A stretch of DNA of 64,000 bases. It comes from Achatina immaculata (lineage: Eukaryota > Mollusca > Gastropoda > Stylommatophora > Achatinidae). The position numbers were made by a program, and so were the translations under genes. Positions 43,581-55,674 of the stretch are shown piece after piece. How positions within the stretch are numbered: the stretch's first letter is position 1; each line of letters begins with the position of its first letter. The stretch is from NCBI GenBank assembly GCA_009760885.1, contig CM019704.1, forward strand, positions 17,597,929-17,661,928, written 5' to 3'. Below the pieces are notes generated by a model, which was given only the letters and a program-made list of their open reading frames with translations, made no database searches and had not been told where the DNA came from.

Positions 43581-44021
43581 CAATACGGAAATTTCTGCTA
43601 ATCAACACACAATGTTACTCTCATTAAAAGAAATGAAGACCAGAAACATGCGGAAACGCTACCTAAAAATGCCAGTAAACCTGTACAATATAAAGAAGAC
43701 CTTGTCCTATCTGACTGCCTACGATCTGACTAGCGGGAGGCGATAAAGAATGCAGGAGATAACAATGCGGAGATCTAAATATCGCTACAGAAAGAACGGA
43801 AAACTAACAAGTGCTTTCCCATTCATTTTCCAGGTCGGAACCTCGAGGTTTTATTTTTTCCTTCCGCTTGGAAAAAAAAATCACAAGGACACTTCGAAGA
43901 ACCCGGTCTCAGTATCAGGGTTCACCATAAATCAGCGGTTCTCAAGTTGTTGCGCCAGTGAGCAGTGGGACAAAAAGAATGAAGTTTAATTCGTGCATTT
44001 ATTTCTAAAATGTTACATTTT
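43581..44021. other. unique stretch before the chimeric insertion
   Basis: Contains an eroded hAT-like end (cagcggttctcaagttgttg at about 43933). Nothing else was recognised. Confidence 0.4.
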
Positions 44022-44033
44022 AATACCGGTTTG
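44022..44033. repeat. left target-site duplication
   Basis: aataccggtttg, repeated exactly at 46024-46035. It brackets the whole rRNA/retroposon chimera. Confidence 0.85.
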
Positions 44034-44521
44034 TCAGCCGCGCAGAGCTGCGCCGACCTGCACAGCGCGGGCGGTTGCTGTTGCGCAGGCCGACCGTTCT
44101 TTTGGCGAAAAAGTGCTCTCGAGTTCCGTGCGTGGGGAGACAGGCTTTCGCTCCCTTCCCGGACGGCGAGAGTTAAGGTGTTTCGATGCAGAAGCAAGTG
44201 GTTTGTCCGTCGAGCGAAGCATGTAAACGGCTAGCCAGCCAGGTTCGTGATAACGATGTAGTACGGTTTTGTCGACCGATGGTCTCGAAATTGGCCCATC
44301 TCTCGCAAAGAGTATCGGGTCTGCAGTATGTAACGTGTGTTGTTTGTGGGTGGCCAGGCTTTCTTCTCCGCTCGTTAGAGCAGAGAGAGAGCCGCCCCCG
44401 CCGGTTAAAGGAAATGAAACGCCGCCGGGGTCGAAAGGGATCCGCTCTGAGCAGAGCGCTGTCTCCCTTGCCCCGCGTCGGTCTGTCGGCAGATATCCGA
44501 CAAAGGTTCGGTGAAGAAAGC
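44034..44521 (+). other. rDNA 5' external transcribed spacer (displaced copy)
   Basis: GC-rich sequence unlike its surroundings, running without a break into the 18S 5' end, so it is pre-rRNA 5' ETS by position. It starts right at the target-site duplication. The ORFs over it are not genes. Confidence 0.8.
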
Positions 44522-44744
44522 TATCTGGTTGATCCTGCCAGTAGTCATATGCTTGTCTCAAAGATTAAGCCATGCATGTCTAAGTTCACACTGTCTCACG
44601 GTGAAACCGCGAATGGCTCATTAAATCAGTCGAGGTTCCTTAGATGACACGATCCTACTTGGATAACTGTGGCAATTCTAGAGCTAATACATGCTTACCA
44701 AGCTCCGACCCTCGTGGAAAGAGCGCTTTTATTAGTTCAAAACC
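44522..44744 (+). rRNA. 18S rRNA 5' fragment (~223 nt), displaced
   Basis: Starts tatctggttgatcctgccag and keeps conserved 5' domain signatures (catatgcttgtctcaaaga, ggctcattaaatcag, ctagagctaatacatgc, gcgcttttattagttc). No mutation is evident by eye. It stops after ttcaaaacc and is followed directly by retroposon D; the rest of 18S does not appear in the window. It is not a functional rRNA gene. Confidence 0.96.
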
Positions 44745-46023
44745 CGCTGTTGGCGAGATCTTCAGCTGCCGTGCGTGGAGCAGTGCTCCTCCCGGCCAAT
44801 GAAGAAATTTGCAAATGAGGTTGCCGTGCAGCATCATTGCGGAAAAGGTGGTAGAAAGGATAAACCGAAGCAAACAGTCAAATCACGGCACCTCTGGTCT
44901 GGAGGTCGGCCACGTCCTGAGTGCAGTCATATCAGGTGAAATGCACGAACCGGCTTGTCTCAGAGGTTAAGACACTGCTGGCGAGACACTTCAGATGCCG
45001 CGCGTGGAGTGAAGCTCCTCCCGGTTAAGGAAGTAAATGCGGAAAAGAAATAAAGGTTGCTGTGCGGCGCCGATGGGAAAAGGTGGTGGAAAGTGAAGTT
45101 TAACTGGTATGTCCAGTAGTATCGCTACGAGAGCTATACCACGGCACCTCTGCTCTAGAGGCCGCCTAAGTCCGAAATACACCTACACTGGTGAAACATG
45201 CCTAAACCGGCACACACCAGGGGTAGAACTCGATGGCTAGACATGTCATGCCACCTCCGCTCTAGAGGTCGGTAACGCCTGATAAACACCCATACTGGTG
45301 AATTTTGCCTAAACCGGCTCATACCAGGGGTGAATCTTGAAGGCTATGCATGTCCCGTCCCAAACACGCCCATACTGGGAATGCCTAAACCGGCTCAACC
45401 CAGGGGTAGAAGTCACTAGTGGCGAGGATTCGTCCTCCTGGACAAAAGCTCGATCCTGGTCACAACTAGGAAGGGTAGCGGCCACGACCGCAAAATGCTG
45501 AAGTCGGAGACACTGGACCAGGGAAGTCTAGATAGGCAACCACCTCTCACCCGGCGGGGATGTTTGTGTATCCTAATCACGCTGAGGTTTTCCGGTGAGA
45601 AGTCCAACCCTGGACTGGATGGGCAACCACCTCTCACCCGGCGGTGATACACGGGTATCTCAAAACATGTCGAGGTTTTCCGGTGAGAAAGTCCAACTCT
45701 GGCCTGGGTGGGCTACCGCCTCTCACCCAGCGGGGATGCACTGATATTCTAAACACGTCGAGGTCTTCCGGTGAGAAAGTCCAACCCTAGACTAAACTGG
45801 CGCAATGAAAACCACGGTGTCACGCAATCCCGCTTCCGAGACCCACCAAGAATACAGGCTAAAGCACTGTGATACTCTGAACCCCTTGTGGTCCTTTCGT
45901 GGATCTCGTGTGGTCTATTTTGGACCACACAGAGGACCACGGGACCTAACGAGGACCACAGGCGTGAATTCAGTAGGTTCACAGTGCGGTTTTTGGTGGT
46001 AGAAGTGAACGAAGAAGAAGAAG
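44745..46023 (+). mobile_element. GAA-tailed retroposon D, longest copy, fused to 18S
   Basis: About 1.28 kb. Head: two related ~230-bp blocks starting cgctgttggcgagatc / cactgctggcgagacac with cgtggagtgaagctcctccc (a tRNA-like T-arm remnant is possible). Middle: three to four ~85-bp units with cacctctgctctagagg, cccatactgg and cctaaaccggctca. Then three ~90-bp units with cacctctcacccggcgggga and gaggttttccggtgagaaag. 3' end: gcgcaatgaaaaccacgg, gtgaacgaagaagaagaag. No protein is encoded. Other copies: 10556-11075, 20331-21176. Confidence 0.88.
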
Positions 46024-46035
46024 AATACCGGTTTG
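46024..46035. repeat. right target-site duplication
   Basis: aataccggtttg, identical to 44022-44033, directly after the GAA tail of retroposon D. Confidence 0.85.
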
Positions 46036-46954
46036 AACTTCGCTTATCCACACGTGCTCAATGCCCACGCAAAGCCGTGTGTATGAGCTTAGCAATACAG
46101 AAAATCGAAATGTATGGTGTGTGTTCACTGTTTACCACGGTTACTACACGTTGACCCCTCGTTCTTTGTTCGCAGGCTGACGGATCACAAGGAAGAAAAA
46201 TTCTTACGCCAGAAAGAGAAATAAATAAAGCGATTGGACTCGTTTTAGCGTATGCTATTTATGCATCAAATGGTGAATCGATTATTAATATCAGACGCTC
46301 TGTATATTACAGCCAGTGTTCGCTTTAACCGGAAATTACCGGTAAATTACCGATTAAAAACGAGAAAAGCCGAAAACTTTTGAAGGATGTCGGTTACCGT
46401 AACCGGTTTATATTATAAAAAACCTAGTAAAAAGCAACCAGCGAAATCGGCTGCAGGATAGATAATCAGGCCAGCTGACTGATTCTGCACAATTTGCATA
46501 TAGGAGAATCAGGCAGTTCTGGCTTTGGTTCAGCATGAGAGATTTTTGTAAAGACTAAATCTCGCCACAAATAAGATAAGAAAAAAAAATCTGACACGAA
46601 CATTTAATTCCCGCTGTAAAGTGTTTCATTTTACACGAAAAAAAAAAAGAAGGTATAAAGTACCGAATGTCGTAATGAGAAAACTGGCACTTCCGAAAGT
46701 ACTTTGAGCAAGGGGAAAGACAGGTATAACTGTAGAGATTTCCAACAACAACAACAAAAAAAATCCTAGCGTGATCACCGGTTACATTACCACACGGTTT
46801 GCTCCTGAACGTAGGGATATGGTGACAGTGGTGTTGACGATGATAGACTGTCATGATTTTAATCATCAGGAGAAAAATCGGAGGATGTCCTCCCAGCGGT
46901 GCTGGGACTGCAATGTTTGGCTTCTCAATCAACTTCACCACGACGGATCCACAT
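46036..46954. other. unique stretch with a CCGGT-rich dyad
   Basis: 46329-46412 contains repeated ttaccggtaaattaccg and ccgtaaccggttta in opposing orientation, so it can fold. No gene was recognised. Confidence 0.45.
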
Positions 46955-47290
46955 AAATCCCTAACACTCCACTGCCGCTGCGACGGGAGTGAAGACGCTT
47001 GTCCGATGAGGCAATCAGCGACCCACAGTTGACCAAGACCCTGTCTCACCTCTCCGTGTATCCCCAGCAACAGGCCTCGCCTGGTTAGCGGGGCAGGGAT
47101 CGCCATAGTTCCCATGGTGGTGGAGTCTGCTAAAGAAACACTGCACGCCTCCTCCTGTTTAGCTGTACTACGGGACTGAAAAAGCAGCTGCCACAACCCG
47201 ATCCCACGCCGACACGATGCTGAACACTTCTACAGCATCGGCTTCAAAGTGCTCGGTTACAGGGAGTTCGTACAAGTGCCGTTGCGACAG
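46955..47290 (+). repeat. dispersed repeat E
   Basis: Shares long blocks with 57000-57310: ccgatgaggcaatcagcgac, caagaccctgtctc, aacaggcctcgcctgg, gggcagggatcgccatag, cccatggtggtgg, gtctgctaaagaa and acagcatcggct-caaag. A reverse-strand copy is at 63725-63885. Non-coding, class unknown. Confidence 0.8.
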
Positions 47291-47689
47291 ATGATTTAAG
47301 TTCGCCAAGTCCTGGTGAACTTAATCACAGCTTAAAACATCCTTCACAGCTCTCTTTCTTTCAGATTCCTCACATAATAACAATTTTCGACTGGAAGAAA
47401 CTTACTTCCTGTGCCTTCTTAACACACTTTATATCTCTGCGTGTTGAAGCGGAAAACACTTCCTCGTATAACAGGACATAGCTCGCCTAGGCTTCGTACA
47501 CAGCGCGGATCGGACCAGCAACATGTTGTAGGTTTACATACTGTGGTCAGAGTTTTCGCACTCTTTTATCTGTGTAGTTAACACCAGAAATTTCACATTC
47601 ATCATCAGCTCGGCCGATATTTAATACAACACACTACATCGCAATGAAAGCCCACATTTAAATTAATATACCATAGCATATAGAGGAGA
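47291..47689. other. unique stretch, nothing recognised
   Basis: No supported feature. Confidence 0.4.
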
Positions 47690-48190
47690 TATAGAGGAAG
47701 ACAGAAAGAGAAGTTACTGGATGGGCTGTCAATGTAGCTAGGAAGAAAGTCACCGGCGGATCTCATAATCAACGCAAAAGATAGGGAATTGTGGAGAGAA
47801 ATGATCACCTACGCCACGCGGCATGGCACTTAGAATTAGAACCATAGTCCAATGAAAGCTAATGAGGGCTGCACGATGATTTCAATGCCTTTTTTGGTGT
47901 GTGAGAAGACGCAGACAAGTTTATGAAAAACGTAATATAATAACAAAGACAAGGAAAACGCAATCACCATTAATCGTGAGGCATGATTTGAAAAGGGAGA
48001 AACTGGAGAATATCATAACAATGGGCAAAACTGAAGGCAGGAGAGTCAGAGGAAGACCTGGGGACACCTTAAAGAGACCTGATATTGTGGCAAGCAAAGA
48101 AATCAGCAGCAGAGTTGGTCACGCCGATGACCGAGATTTGCGGAGGAGTATGACCGCACACGCCGCCCGGCATGGCACATGATGATGATG
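47690..48190 (+). mobile_element. two LINE-D 3' ends in tandem
   Basis: 47690-47833 reads RGRQKEKLLDGLS, then LWREMITYATRHGT. 47935-48190 reads REKLENIITMGKTEGRRVRG, RPGDTLKRPD, DLRRSMTAHAARHGT and ends in (GATGAC)n. Both match the end of 23620-24497. Confidence 0.82.
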
Positions 48191-48989
48191 ACGACAACGA
48201 CGATATGATGGAAGGGAGATATAAAATAAAAACAGAATGTAAAAACGTGCGTGATGAGTAAGTTTCGTCATTATTAATTATACTGAAGTTCCATTGTTTC
48301 AGATGAACGAAACACTGTACAAGCTTACCTATCATACGCGTGCCGCATGATCTGGTGGTGGGTGAGAGGATGTGCGATGGCACCAAAACAAACTAATGCT
48401 TCACGCTGAATCTGACAGCGACTCGGGAACCGACCTTTTACACCGAAGAACAGATCCAAACACAAGTATAAGACCAACTCCAAGGTCTCTCTCACTCCTA
48501 CTTTTTTTTTTTCATCACTTTCCCAGCACTCATGTAGACAGATAAAAAAAAACATCGCAAACTTCCACACGTCCATTCTCCAGCTTTCATACAGCTTTTC
48601 TCTCTCCTCTACCCACCCCCACCCCCACCCCCCAAATGTTCCCTTAAAACCCCATCTGGCGACCAAATTCAATAAGAACTCAGCCACATGACCAAATTAA
48701 CATATTTTAAATCCTGTTGTATGTTGTTTTTCTTCTGAAAAAAAGTGTACCTAAAACATAAAACTGAAATTACCTCAGTGTCAAATAAAGAGAGAACAAA
48801 AAAATGTTGTCACTGTTGTTCAGGTTGCATTTTAGACACTTCCAGGAGAATATCAAAATAGATACCAGCAGGAGACTGAATTTAAGCTTAGGAATTTCTG
48901 TGTCATGACCTTGTTTCCTTTCCAGGTGGCAGGACTGATTTCAACTGCATTAAAGATTCCTCTACTTTAGCACCTTTTTTTTTGGAGGT
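48191..48989. other. unique stretch, possible splice donor on minus strand
   Basis: A 120-codon minus-strand ORF (48687-48325) ends near a donor-like GTAAGC (about 48328). No family was recognised. It could be an untranslated upstream exon, but there is no positive evidence. Confidence 0.25.
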
Positions 48990-49085
48990 GTAAGATAGCT
49001 GAGTGGATAGTGCTTGTTTCTCGTGGCTTGGCGCCTTCTCACACTACCGGAGTCCGTGGTTCGGGTCCCAAGTCTCTTGTCACAT
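48990..49085 (+). repeat. tRNA-like SINE head, family C2
   Basis: A box tagctgagtggatagtgc, a long variable-arm-like middle, B box ggttcgggtccc, then T-rich sequence. It looks derived from a class II tRNA (Leu/Ser type). No acceptor stem pairing good enough for a functional tRNA was seen. Confidence 0.55.
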
Positions 49086-49654
49086 TTTTTTTCTCGCGCA
49101 TAAACCGTTTTGTCTACTATATTTTATTCCGAATGCTAACCATACAACACCAAACTAAATCATTCCATATGACCAAACGACCAACGATCACTTGCTTGAA
49201 CGTGCGTGAACAGCCACTACACATCTAGTTACCCATATACTGCTGCAGTACCTGACTACTCTAAAGTAGCATAAACATAGGCATAGTCAAAAATTCTGAC
49301 AACATAATGCTTTTCCTGAAGCCTGTCTAACACTGCCTGCGAATCCGTTTGGATGTCATCTACAGCGTCGAAGTTTCGGCTTCAATTTCGTTTTGAGGAA
49401 CATGATAATGTCACAGGGGGCCTTGGTCGAACCCACATGTTATCCCCCGTGATGAACCTAGGGATAAAAACTAGGGCCATCGTTAGCCGCCTCAGGAAAC
49501 TCTAGGCGCACGGCAACACGCCGTTGCTCTCAATGGAATGTCAAGAGGCAGAGAAGGGGGGTAGGGGAAGAGGGAGAGAGAAAAAAAAGAGCGAAAAACT
49601 TCTCAGCAACACTATGCACGTCCAGGTTTTCTGTGAGAATCTCCTGGCAGACTA
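49086..49654. other. unique stretch, nothing recognised
   Basis: No supported feature. Confidence 0.4.
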
Positions 49655-49945
49655 ATTCCAGTCATGAGGGAGGTGATGAATGGTTCGGCGACGCTCCTCA
49701 TGGAGAGTTCACGAATTTTCCCCACATTTTCTAGCGTTCTGCTGGTGACTGGTCGGGCTAACGCGCGTCACCTTCAACAGACACTCGACAGAAGCTGGAA
49801 CGCGAGTGCCACTCAAAAACCTGTGTTCGACCTAACGAATTTTCGCCAAAGGCCTGAAGAAGCATATCGAGGGTCTTGGTAGCAGATCTACCGAGCTTCA
49901 CGCGAAATTTGATGCAGGCGCGTTGCTCGAATTTGCCAGCCAATT
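49655..49945 (-). mobile_element. mariner transposase N-terminal fragment
   Basis: Minus strand: FEQRACIKFRVKLGRSATKT, LDMLLQAFGENSLGRTQVFE and WH, the paired HTH region of SETMAR-like mariners. A frameshift follows before VSVEGDAR. The catalytic domain is missing. Confidence 0.85.
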
Positions 49946-50995
49946 TAACAATCGCAGAGCAGTCCTAACACAAGACTGCAAAACTGCGCGTATAAATTGT
50001 ACGTGTGTAGACATTACGACGCCATGTGGCAGACTGACTGAACAGGCCAAGGAGTGATGACCTTCCGTGTCCCGCGCGTATATGCTGAACGATACTGACA
50101 ATGACAAGTCTGGAAACTTTCCGATACCACCTCGTATTATTCAACAGAACAGGTTAAGCCGTTGGCTTTCTTGCACTAACTGCAAATCAAAACATGACAC
50201 GCTGAAAGGGAAAACAGAGCGGAGATAACATTCTGATGATCTGGCCGAGACAAGCTCTCACCTAAATGCTTGTTCAAATTCACGGTTTCATTTACGACAT
50301 TCCCACGGCTTAATCATCGGCTACCCCTAAAACTCGACCACCTGTTCCCAATCGTGGCAACGGAGTGGTTTCATCAGAGCCCTCGACTGGCCAATACGAA
50401 CCCCCTCTCTACTTCAACTTACCTAACCCTGATGTAATCTCAGGTAGTCCCGCTCTGTGGTTGGTATGAAGGCTGGTCTGAGATCAAACATCAGACCGCC
50501 TGTGTTTACTTTGACTACTGAGAAAATGTTCCCCTCTCTATTCCCTTTTTTTCGGAACTATGACAGTGTTATACAATAAGTGTAGAAAGAAAAACTGATT
50601 TTTGTTCCCCCCAGTTAAATAAGAGAAAGATTGACGCTTTCTCAGACAGTCTTAATCAGAGGTTCCCAAGCTTTTTTTTAGACCGAATAAATTTTAAAAA
50701 AACATATTCATAAAATTTTTTACTCTTAATATTACGTATGAACACTCAAAAGAAGCAGTTCAATGTTGGTCTTTTACTCACTCGTAAAACACCAGCACAT
50801 ATTCAAAGAAAAAATACATATTCTATCTACTTACTAAGTACTATCTTACAGGTAGGGTTACTGAGTGCTTCAATACTTGGAGTTAAACTGTAGTCGGAGA
50901 TCATATTTTATTTTATTTTTTTCTAAATGTAGTCCTTGTAGACTGTATACAATGAAAAGGTTTGCTCACAAAGATAACACTGTTGTAAAATGCAA
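49946..50995. other. unique stretch, nothing recognised
   Basis: An eroded hAT-like end (agaggttcccaagctttt, about 50650) is possible. No gene. Confidence 0.4.
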
Positions 50996-51357
50996 TCAGT
51001 CAGTCATTTGCACGTCCCTTGTGGAACTTTGCCTTCCTAATAGCTCTCCTGTAGGCCTCTCGGTTGTAAGCAAGATGCCATGCTGCTGATGCATTCATTT
51101 GCAGATTATCAACGATGTCTTGCAGCCAACTTCGCCTTGGTCTTCCTCTCTTTCTTTTTCCCATTAAGTACCCTTCCAAGATGGTCTTCTCTAGATTATC
51201 ATGACGTTTAATGTGTCCAAAATATTTTAAGTTTTCTCTGTTTAGTCCTATTTACTGGCCAGCCTTCTTCAATATTAAGTTATTGTAGTATGGATATATT
51301 TGTTCTTTTTTTTTTTTGTGTCCATGATATTTGAAGAACTCTTCTGTAGCATTTAAT
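50996..51357 (-). mobile_element. LINE 3' end (LINE-T)
   Basis: The same family as 9565-9995, with (TGAC)n tail at its left end, the KRKRGRPRR segment and GHIKRHDNLEKTILEGY in broken frames. Truncated at about 51357. Confidence 0.85.
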
Positions 51358-51834
51358 TTAATGGCAACATCAAAAATTTCAAAGACTGACTGCCTATTTC
51401 AGGAGATTTCGTGCATATTTCAATCTCTTCGTAATCTCTTCCTCTTGAAATTTTGTTAATAATGTATAATCACTTGTTATTTCTCATTTAAAGACGATGT
51501 GTTCAGAAATTTGCAGAGTATTTTGGCATGTGGAAAGTTGGATTTAGATGGCCTTAACTTTATGTACACAGGCTTACAGACCTGGCTCGGAGCCCGAAAA
51601 GTGTGGTCCAGTGTGGTCTATCAAACAGATAGGATGTACACATAGGATGTTATGAGTATACTTTGTCTGGTCTTTGTCTTCGTGCATTATTTTACTTTCC
51701 CTCGATGAGCATTTTTGCTTTTAAGTTGTACCTTTGACGGAACAGTTCTCTTTTGTGTGATTGCAAATATACATATCTTAGTTGCCGTTATCTTTGTGGT
51801 TTACAAGACGTGATCAGCAGTATTTTAGAATGTC
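51358..51834. other. unique stretch, nothing recognised
   Basis: No supported feature. Confidence 0.4.
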
Positions 51835-52098
51835 TTGAAACTGGACAGACTACGCTGGCTGGGGCATGTAGAAAGAATGGAAAAGAACAGACAAACTAAA
51901 ATGATGTATGCACAAGAGATGTGGGAAACAAGACCGGGGGGGGGGGGCAGACCAAGACAGAGATGGAAAGACAACATAGAAGAGGATATAAAAGAAATTG
52001 GTGTCACCAACTGGAGAGAGAAGATTAGGAATAGAGAGGAATGGAGGTGAACTTTATCTGCAGTAATGAGCCTTAATGGCTCAAGAAGAAGAAGAAGT
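51835..52098 (+). mobile_element. LINE RT C-terminal fragment with GAA tail
   Basis: Open for 71 codons: LDRLRWLGHVERMEKNRQTK, GGGGRPRQRWKDNIEEDIKE and WREKIRNREEWR. The 3' tail is agcctt-aatggctcaagaag plus (GAA)n. A G9 run at 51937 sits in the ORF. Confidence 0.82.
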
Positions 52099-54346
52099 GG
52101 AATCATTTCCAAGAAGAAGTTTCACAAGCCACCGCAAATTTAGACTGAATCGCAAAACAACCACAACGGTGGTTCTCCGTGCAAGTGTGAGAAACGCTGT
52201 GTCTGTAGGGATAACGAGCGGCATCAACGAGTCAGATCGCACTATATCTTGCGGTTGGCGTTGGCGACATGGAATAAAGGAAGAAACGACCCCCGAAATA
52301 GCTTCACGTTTCCCGGTTTGTGTTGCTTGACCAAACAAACCTATCAGGAGCGTTTTCTTCCTAAACTGCTCACAAATGGGGAGGGGAAGACTGTACCACA
52401 CACCTCTAGGTTCTCTACTAGAATCAGCTTTAGCGCAGTCCTCAACTCATCTAGGGTTTCTCGGCCATTTTCTGCTCTTGACTCTCCATCCCTTATTTTG
52501 CATTAATATTTTCTCTATGGCTCCACCTCCAACCCTGATATTACAGGAAAAAAACTTATGTATTTCGATCATGGCTCCAAGAAATTAGACGCAGCCCGTG
52601 TGTGGGTGGGGGTGGGTTTTGGGGAAAGAAAGGGGGGGGGGGTGCAGGGATCTCGTTTAAAAGAGACAGACAGATAAAGAAACAAAGAGGTTAAGATACT
52701 GACTGACAGATTCTGATATAAGCCAGTAGGTCCTCAAAAAGCTTACGGTACCACTACTAGAACATGAAATTGGTTTATTAAGAAAAAAAAATGATTGAAA
52801 TAAGCTTATCAAAGAGTAGAAAGTGAAAGATCAGTGTTTAATTCCAACAGAACAGATAAACCTATGGTAATATCAACTACAACAAAATTACCACAACGTA
52901 TTTAAATCCATGCACACGCGGAGACTGCTTAAAACTCATGCGCCCATGAACAGCACTAACACCATAAGCAAATGTACAGCTGAAATCAAGCCAAGAACAG
53001 GAAAGACAGAAACAGCTTTTTTCCCCCCAAAACTAATAACAAAATGTCCAGAACAGTGAGAAAAAGAATACTAACAGTAATACATATAATTTCCACACTC
53101 CTCCATGCATGTGAGGCTCGACAGCTAACATGTGCTCTTGGAGAATGGTCTAACATTAAGTTCAGCGTAGACAGAAACAAAAAATGGCGAAGTTCTCAGA
53201 TACGCTGAACAAGGCAGGAAAAACTAAAACCAAAGGGAAAAGACAAGGAAGATCCTCTGCCCATTCCGTGATAAGACAGAAATCACTGAGTCTGAAAATT
53301 GCTGAAACGGTGGAGGAGAAAGAGAAGGCGCCCTCGAGGAAAAAAAGAAAGCTTTCAAGACCTGGCTGAAAAAAAAAGGTGGCACAAGAAAAGAAAGTCA
53401 ACCGATCTCTATTTTAATACACTACGTAAACAAAAAGTGGGATAAGAACACTTCAACTAATCAAACCCGGCGTAAACGCCAATAATCCCACAGGTAAACA
53501 TCGAAGAACTTGCAACGCTTGACAGGAAAGATTGGATTCCGGAAAACAAAATATGACTTTTTTTTTTAATTAAGAAGAAAGCCATTTCATTACTTTTTTT
53601 TTTTTCTGCTGGCAAATTAGCCGAAGATTTCAGAGTCTGGATTCACGCCACATTGCAGACTTCTTTCAAACGAATTTAAAACAGCTGTGATGGCGACGGA
53701 AAAGGTGTTAAGTTTTTAATTGCTCCTCTTGAATAACATAAAGAGTGCCTAGACTCTAAATACCCGGAGACCTCCTTACAATAACGATACGGCTCAGCCG
53801 GTCTAGCGACTGGATGCAGTGGGTCTTACGATCTGGCGCGGTTGGTCTAACACGACTCTAAACCAACAAATGTTTTGTGACCCGTTACTCATGAATGGGG
53901 GGGGGGGGAAATTACTGAATTTCAACAAAAACTAGAAAAATAATATATAATATATATTCTAGCATTTTTCCAGATATTATAAAGAACTCAAAATCTTAAG
54001 AAAAAAAGCCTATCTAAAAACATTTCAATGAATATTGCCTAGTGTGGTTGCCGTTATTTTAATATTTAAATTTGAAAACATAAAGTAGAAGAATCTGTGT
54101 GAAAACTTGTAATTTAACAAAAATTTTAATCAATTATTTCTTTCCTCTTTTTAAAAATATTTTTTGTAACATCTTCTCCCGACCCTATCTCGGTGTCCGC
54201 CAAAGATTGGGAACCACTGGTCTAATGATTTGACGGTTACGCCGCTATCAACTCTTCAGCTTCGAGGTTATGGATACGCTGCCTGCTAAAACTTTGACGT
54301 TTAACTCTTTCACTCCTGAATTATTTTACACGCTGTGCCAGAATAA
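52099..54346. other. long stretch without recognised genes
   Basis: A small LINE scrap (ISTLLHACEARQLT, about 53085-53130) and a hAT-like terminus (ttgggaaccactggtctaat, about 54210) are visible. A 61-codon ORF at 53184-53369 is strongly basic (KTKTKGKRQGR, RKKRKLSRPG) but no family was recognised and it may be chance. Confidence 0.35.
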
Positions 54347-54357
54347 ATTGTAATGAT

Positions 54358-55154
54358 CTTCTTCTTCTTCTTCTTCGTTCGCATTGTCTGTCTATATCTG
54401 CAGTCCTGTCTCTTGGATAAATTTTACTGTTTGTTGTAACTCATGTATGGAACCGTAGAGCTTATCTTCTTTAGTGGTTTCACTGGGCCAGTAATTATTT
54501 CTCAGTGTCTCGTAGTTGATGCAGTTCTGGAGGATATGTTCCACAGTTTGGGGCACCTGGGCACATGTACATAGATTAGTAGTACCAACCTTAAACTTTG
54601 TATACATATGACTTCGGAGTCGGCTGTGTCCTGTTCGGAGACAGAAGATGGTGACTTGTTCCTTTCTGTTTAGCATGTGATAAGTCATCATGTGGTGGTG
54701 TTTGTGGCTTCCTGTAGGTTTTTATCATGCTTTTCTTCTGATTATAGGTGATTGGTATGTCTGGTTGCTCCATTTCAGTGCCCTCTTTGGCCAGATGGTC
54801 AGCTTTCTCATTGCCTGGTATCCCACAGTGGGAGGGAATCCATTACAAAGTGACTCCATGTTGTAAGCCAATTTTTGACAAGGCATCCTTAAGGTCTGGT
54901 AGTTTGTTGCACTGAAGAGCTTCCAGTACTGATCTTGCATCTGTGAGAATTACTACAGGACATGTATCAATTCTGGAGTCTGATAGTTTTTCAACTGCAG
55001 CAATAATTGCCCTAACTTCTGCATCAAAGTTGTTGCAGTATTTACCAGTGGGTATGGAAACCTTGTCAATGGTGTTGTTTGGATATTCAGTATATGCTCC
55101 TGCCCCTCCATTCTTTATGGCATTATGTGCAGATCCATCTGTATACACACGTAC
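54358..55154 (-). mobile_element. RNase H LINE (LINE-R), 5'-truncated, 11-bp TSD
   Basis: Minus strand: starts at the first RNase H motif (MYTDGSAHN), with FDAEVRAIIAAVEKL and ILTDARSVLEAL. A frame break near the WIPSHCG motif is followed by TYNQKKSMIKTYRK, the terminal Cys/His motif and the 3' end with (GAA)n at 54358-54375. The direct repeat attgtaatgat is at 54347-54357 and 55155-55165. Confidence 0.93.
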
Positions 55155-55165
55155 ATTGTAATGAT

Positions 55166-55674
55166 AAATTCTGATAGACTGAAGCTAAAAAGACGTTCCT
55201 CTATGACTGAAAAATATGTGTTGGGGAAATGTGCTACTTCATTTCATGTTATCATTTATATCCGTTTATTTAGACGTTGTCTTAATCTCGCTCCCAGCAC
55301 TGATATGAACATGGGTGCAAGATACGAGTATACCAGCTCTGCCAGTGTTGCTCCGAAACAAACAAACAAACAAATATGTACGGAAAATAAAACTTGAGGA
55401 CACCCAAAGTGGACATACACAGAAAAAAAGCTTACTTCGAGGGGGGGGGGTGTAAAAAAGACACATGAAGAATCTAGTCGAGCAAAAGTAAAAGTATGTA
55501 TGGATTACAAAGCAAACAGAAGATGTAGGCCGTTTAATATATATCGGAAGTTACACAGATCAAGAAGGAGAAACGAGGAAAAAAAAAGAAGTTATAACCA
55601 GAAAAGCAAAAGGTAGCACTGGATTTTTAGAGTCTTGAGAAAATATGGAAAATAAAACTTTTAAGCACAAAGAA
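55166..55674. other. unique stretch, nothing recognised
   Basis: No supported feature. A G10 run lies at 55441. Confidence 0.4.

Noticed and set aside
44186..44647. ORFs of 153 and 175 codons over the ETS/18S region
   Set aside because: The sequence is clearly pre-rRNA; open frames reflect its GC content.
47605..48386. ORFs flanking the LINE-D ends as host exons
   Set aside because: They are shadows of the LINE coding region or lack any recognisable family.
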